This document shows, piece after piece, positions 63,848 to 64,000 of a DNA stretch of 64,000 bases. Positions within the stretch are counted from its first letter, which is position 1. Every line of letters starts with the position of its first letter. The position numbers and the translations under genes are program-made. This stretch comes from Lineus longissimus. Taxonomy: Eukaryota; Nemertea; Pilidiophora; Heteronemertea; Lineidae. Where the stretch lies: the NCBI RefSeq assembly GCF_910592395.1, contig NC_088321.1, positions 1,550,001 through 1,614,000 of the forward strand, read 5' to 3'. The notes below the pieces were generated by a model. That model saw nothing but the letters and a program-made list of their open reading frames with translations. It had not been told where the DNA came from and did not search any database.

Positions 63848-64000
63848 CAGAAATCAAAGAACATGCACAGTATTTGATAGTGGATCATTGTCTTTCCTAA
63901 GAGTTTCCTCGGTGTTAGGAATAGTGAAAAATGAACAGTAAAAAAACACAATCTTCCACCTGACAAAAATCTATTTACCTCTTCTCCAACAGACCAACGT

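Overview
This is animal nuclear DNA. Genes are split by GT-AG introns, intergenic and intronic space is filled with short non-autonomous transposons and satellites, and there is no bacterial-style gene packing. The gene families (cysteine dioxygenase, AP-3 sigma, a CARD-coiled-coil protein, a RING/B-box TRIM protein) and the heavy MITE load point to a marine invertebrate. The frequent taggcc-type words make me think of an ambulacrarian or a lophotrochozoan, but the sequence alone does not settle the phylum.

Layout. (1) 0-7.4 kb: minisatellites and MITEs. (2) 7.48-7.73 kb, minus strand: the first coding exon of a cysteine dioxygenase (CDO1); I did not find its later exons in the window. (3) 8.96-24.56 kb, plus strand: a complete AP-3 complex sigma subunit gene (AP3S) in six exons, with a second possible terminal exon at 12.67 kb. 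CDO1 and AP3S are head to head, as the CDO1-ATG12-AP3S1 neighbourhood is in vertebrates. The last AP3S intron carries many repeats, including 18-bp and 41-bp satellites. (4) 24.6-43.3 kb: no confidently recognised protein gene. It holds several MITE families, a 61-bp minisatellite, a 2.25-kb fold-back element with an 8-bp target duplication (28.17-30.42 kb), a second large inverted array (37.70-40.42 kb), a possible orphan exon at 30.73 kb and a tRNA-Lys(UUU) gene at 42.2 kb. (5) 43.38-58.15 kb, plus strand: a split gene for a CARD plus coiled-coil protein. Its possible last exon lies in a 1.44-kb segment present in three tandem copies (58.07-61.34 kb). (6) 61.66-63.82 kb, minus strand: an intronless-coding TRIM-like gene, convergent with the CARD gene, with a 3' splice site just upstream of its start codon.

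The dominant repeat family is a TA-flanked element with pogo/Tigger-like CAGT...ACTG ends, about 20 copies or fragments. One copy inserted into a satellite unit whose empty sister copies show the TA duplication. Other families duplicate TTAA, 9 bp, 8 bp or 6 bp. The CARD and TRIM genes are both of types used in innate immune signalling; the CDO1/AP3S pair is housekeeping. The best leads are the fold-back element with its higher-order array, the triplicated splice-site/terminal-exon segment, the alternative AP3S ends, and the TRIM gene whose stop codon lies inside an interspersed repeat.
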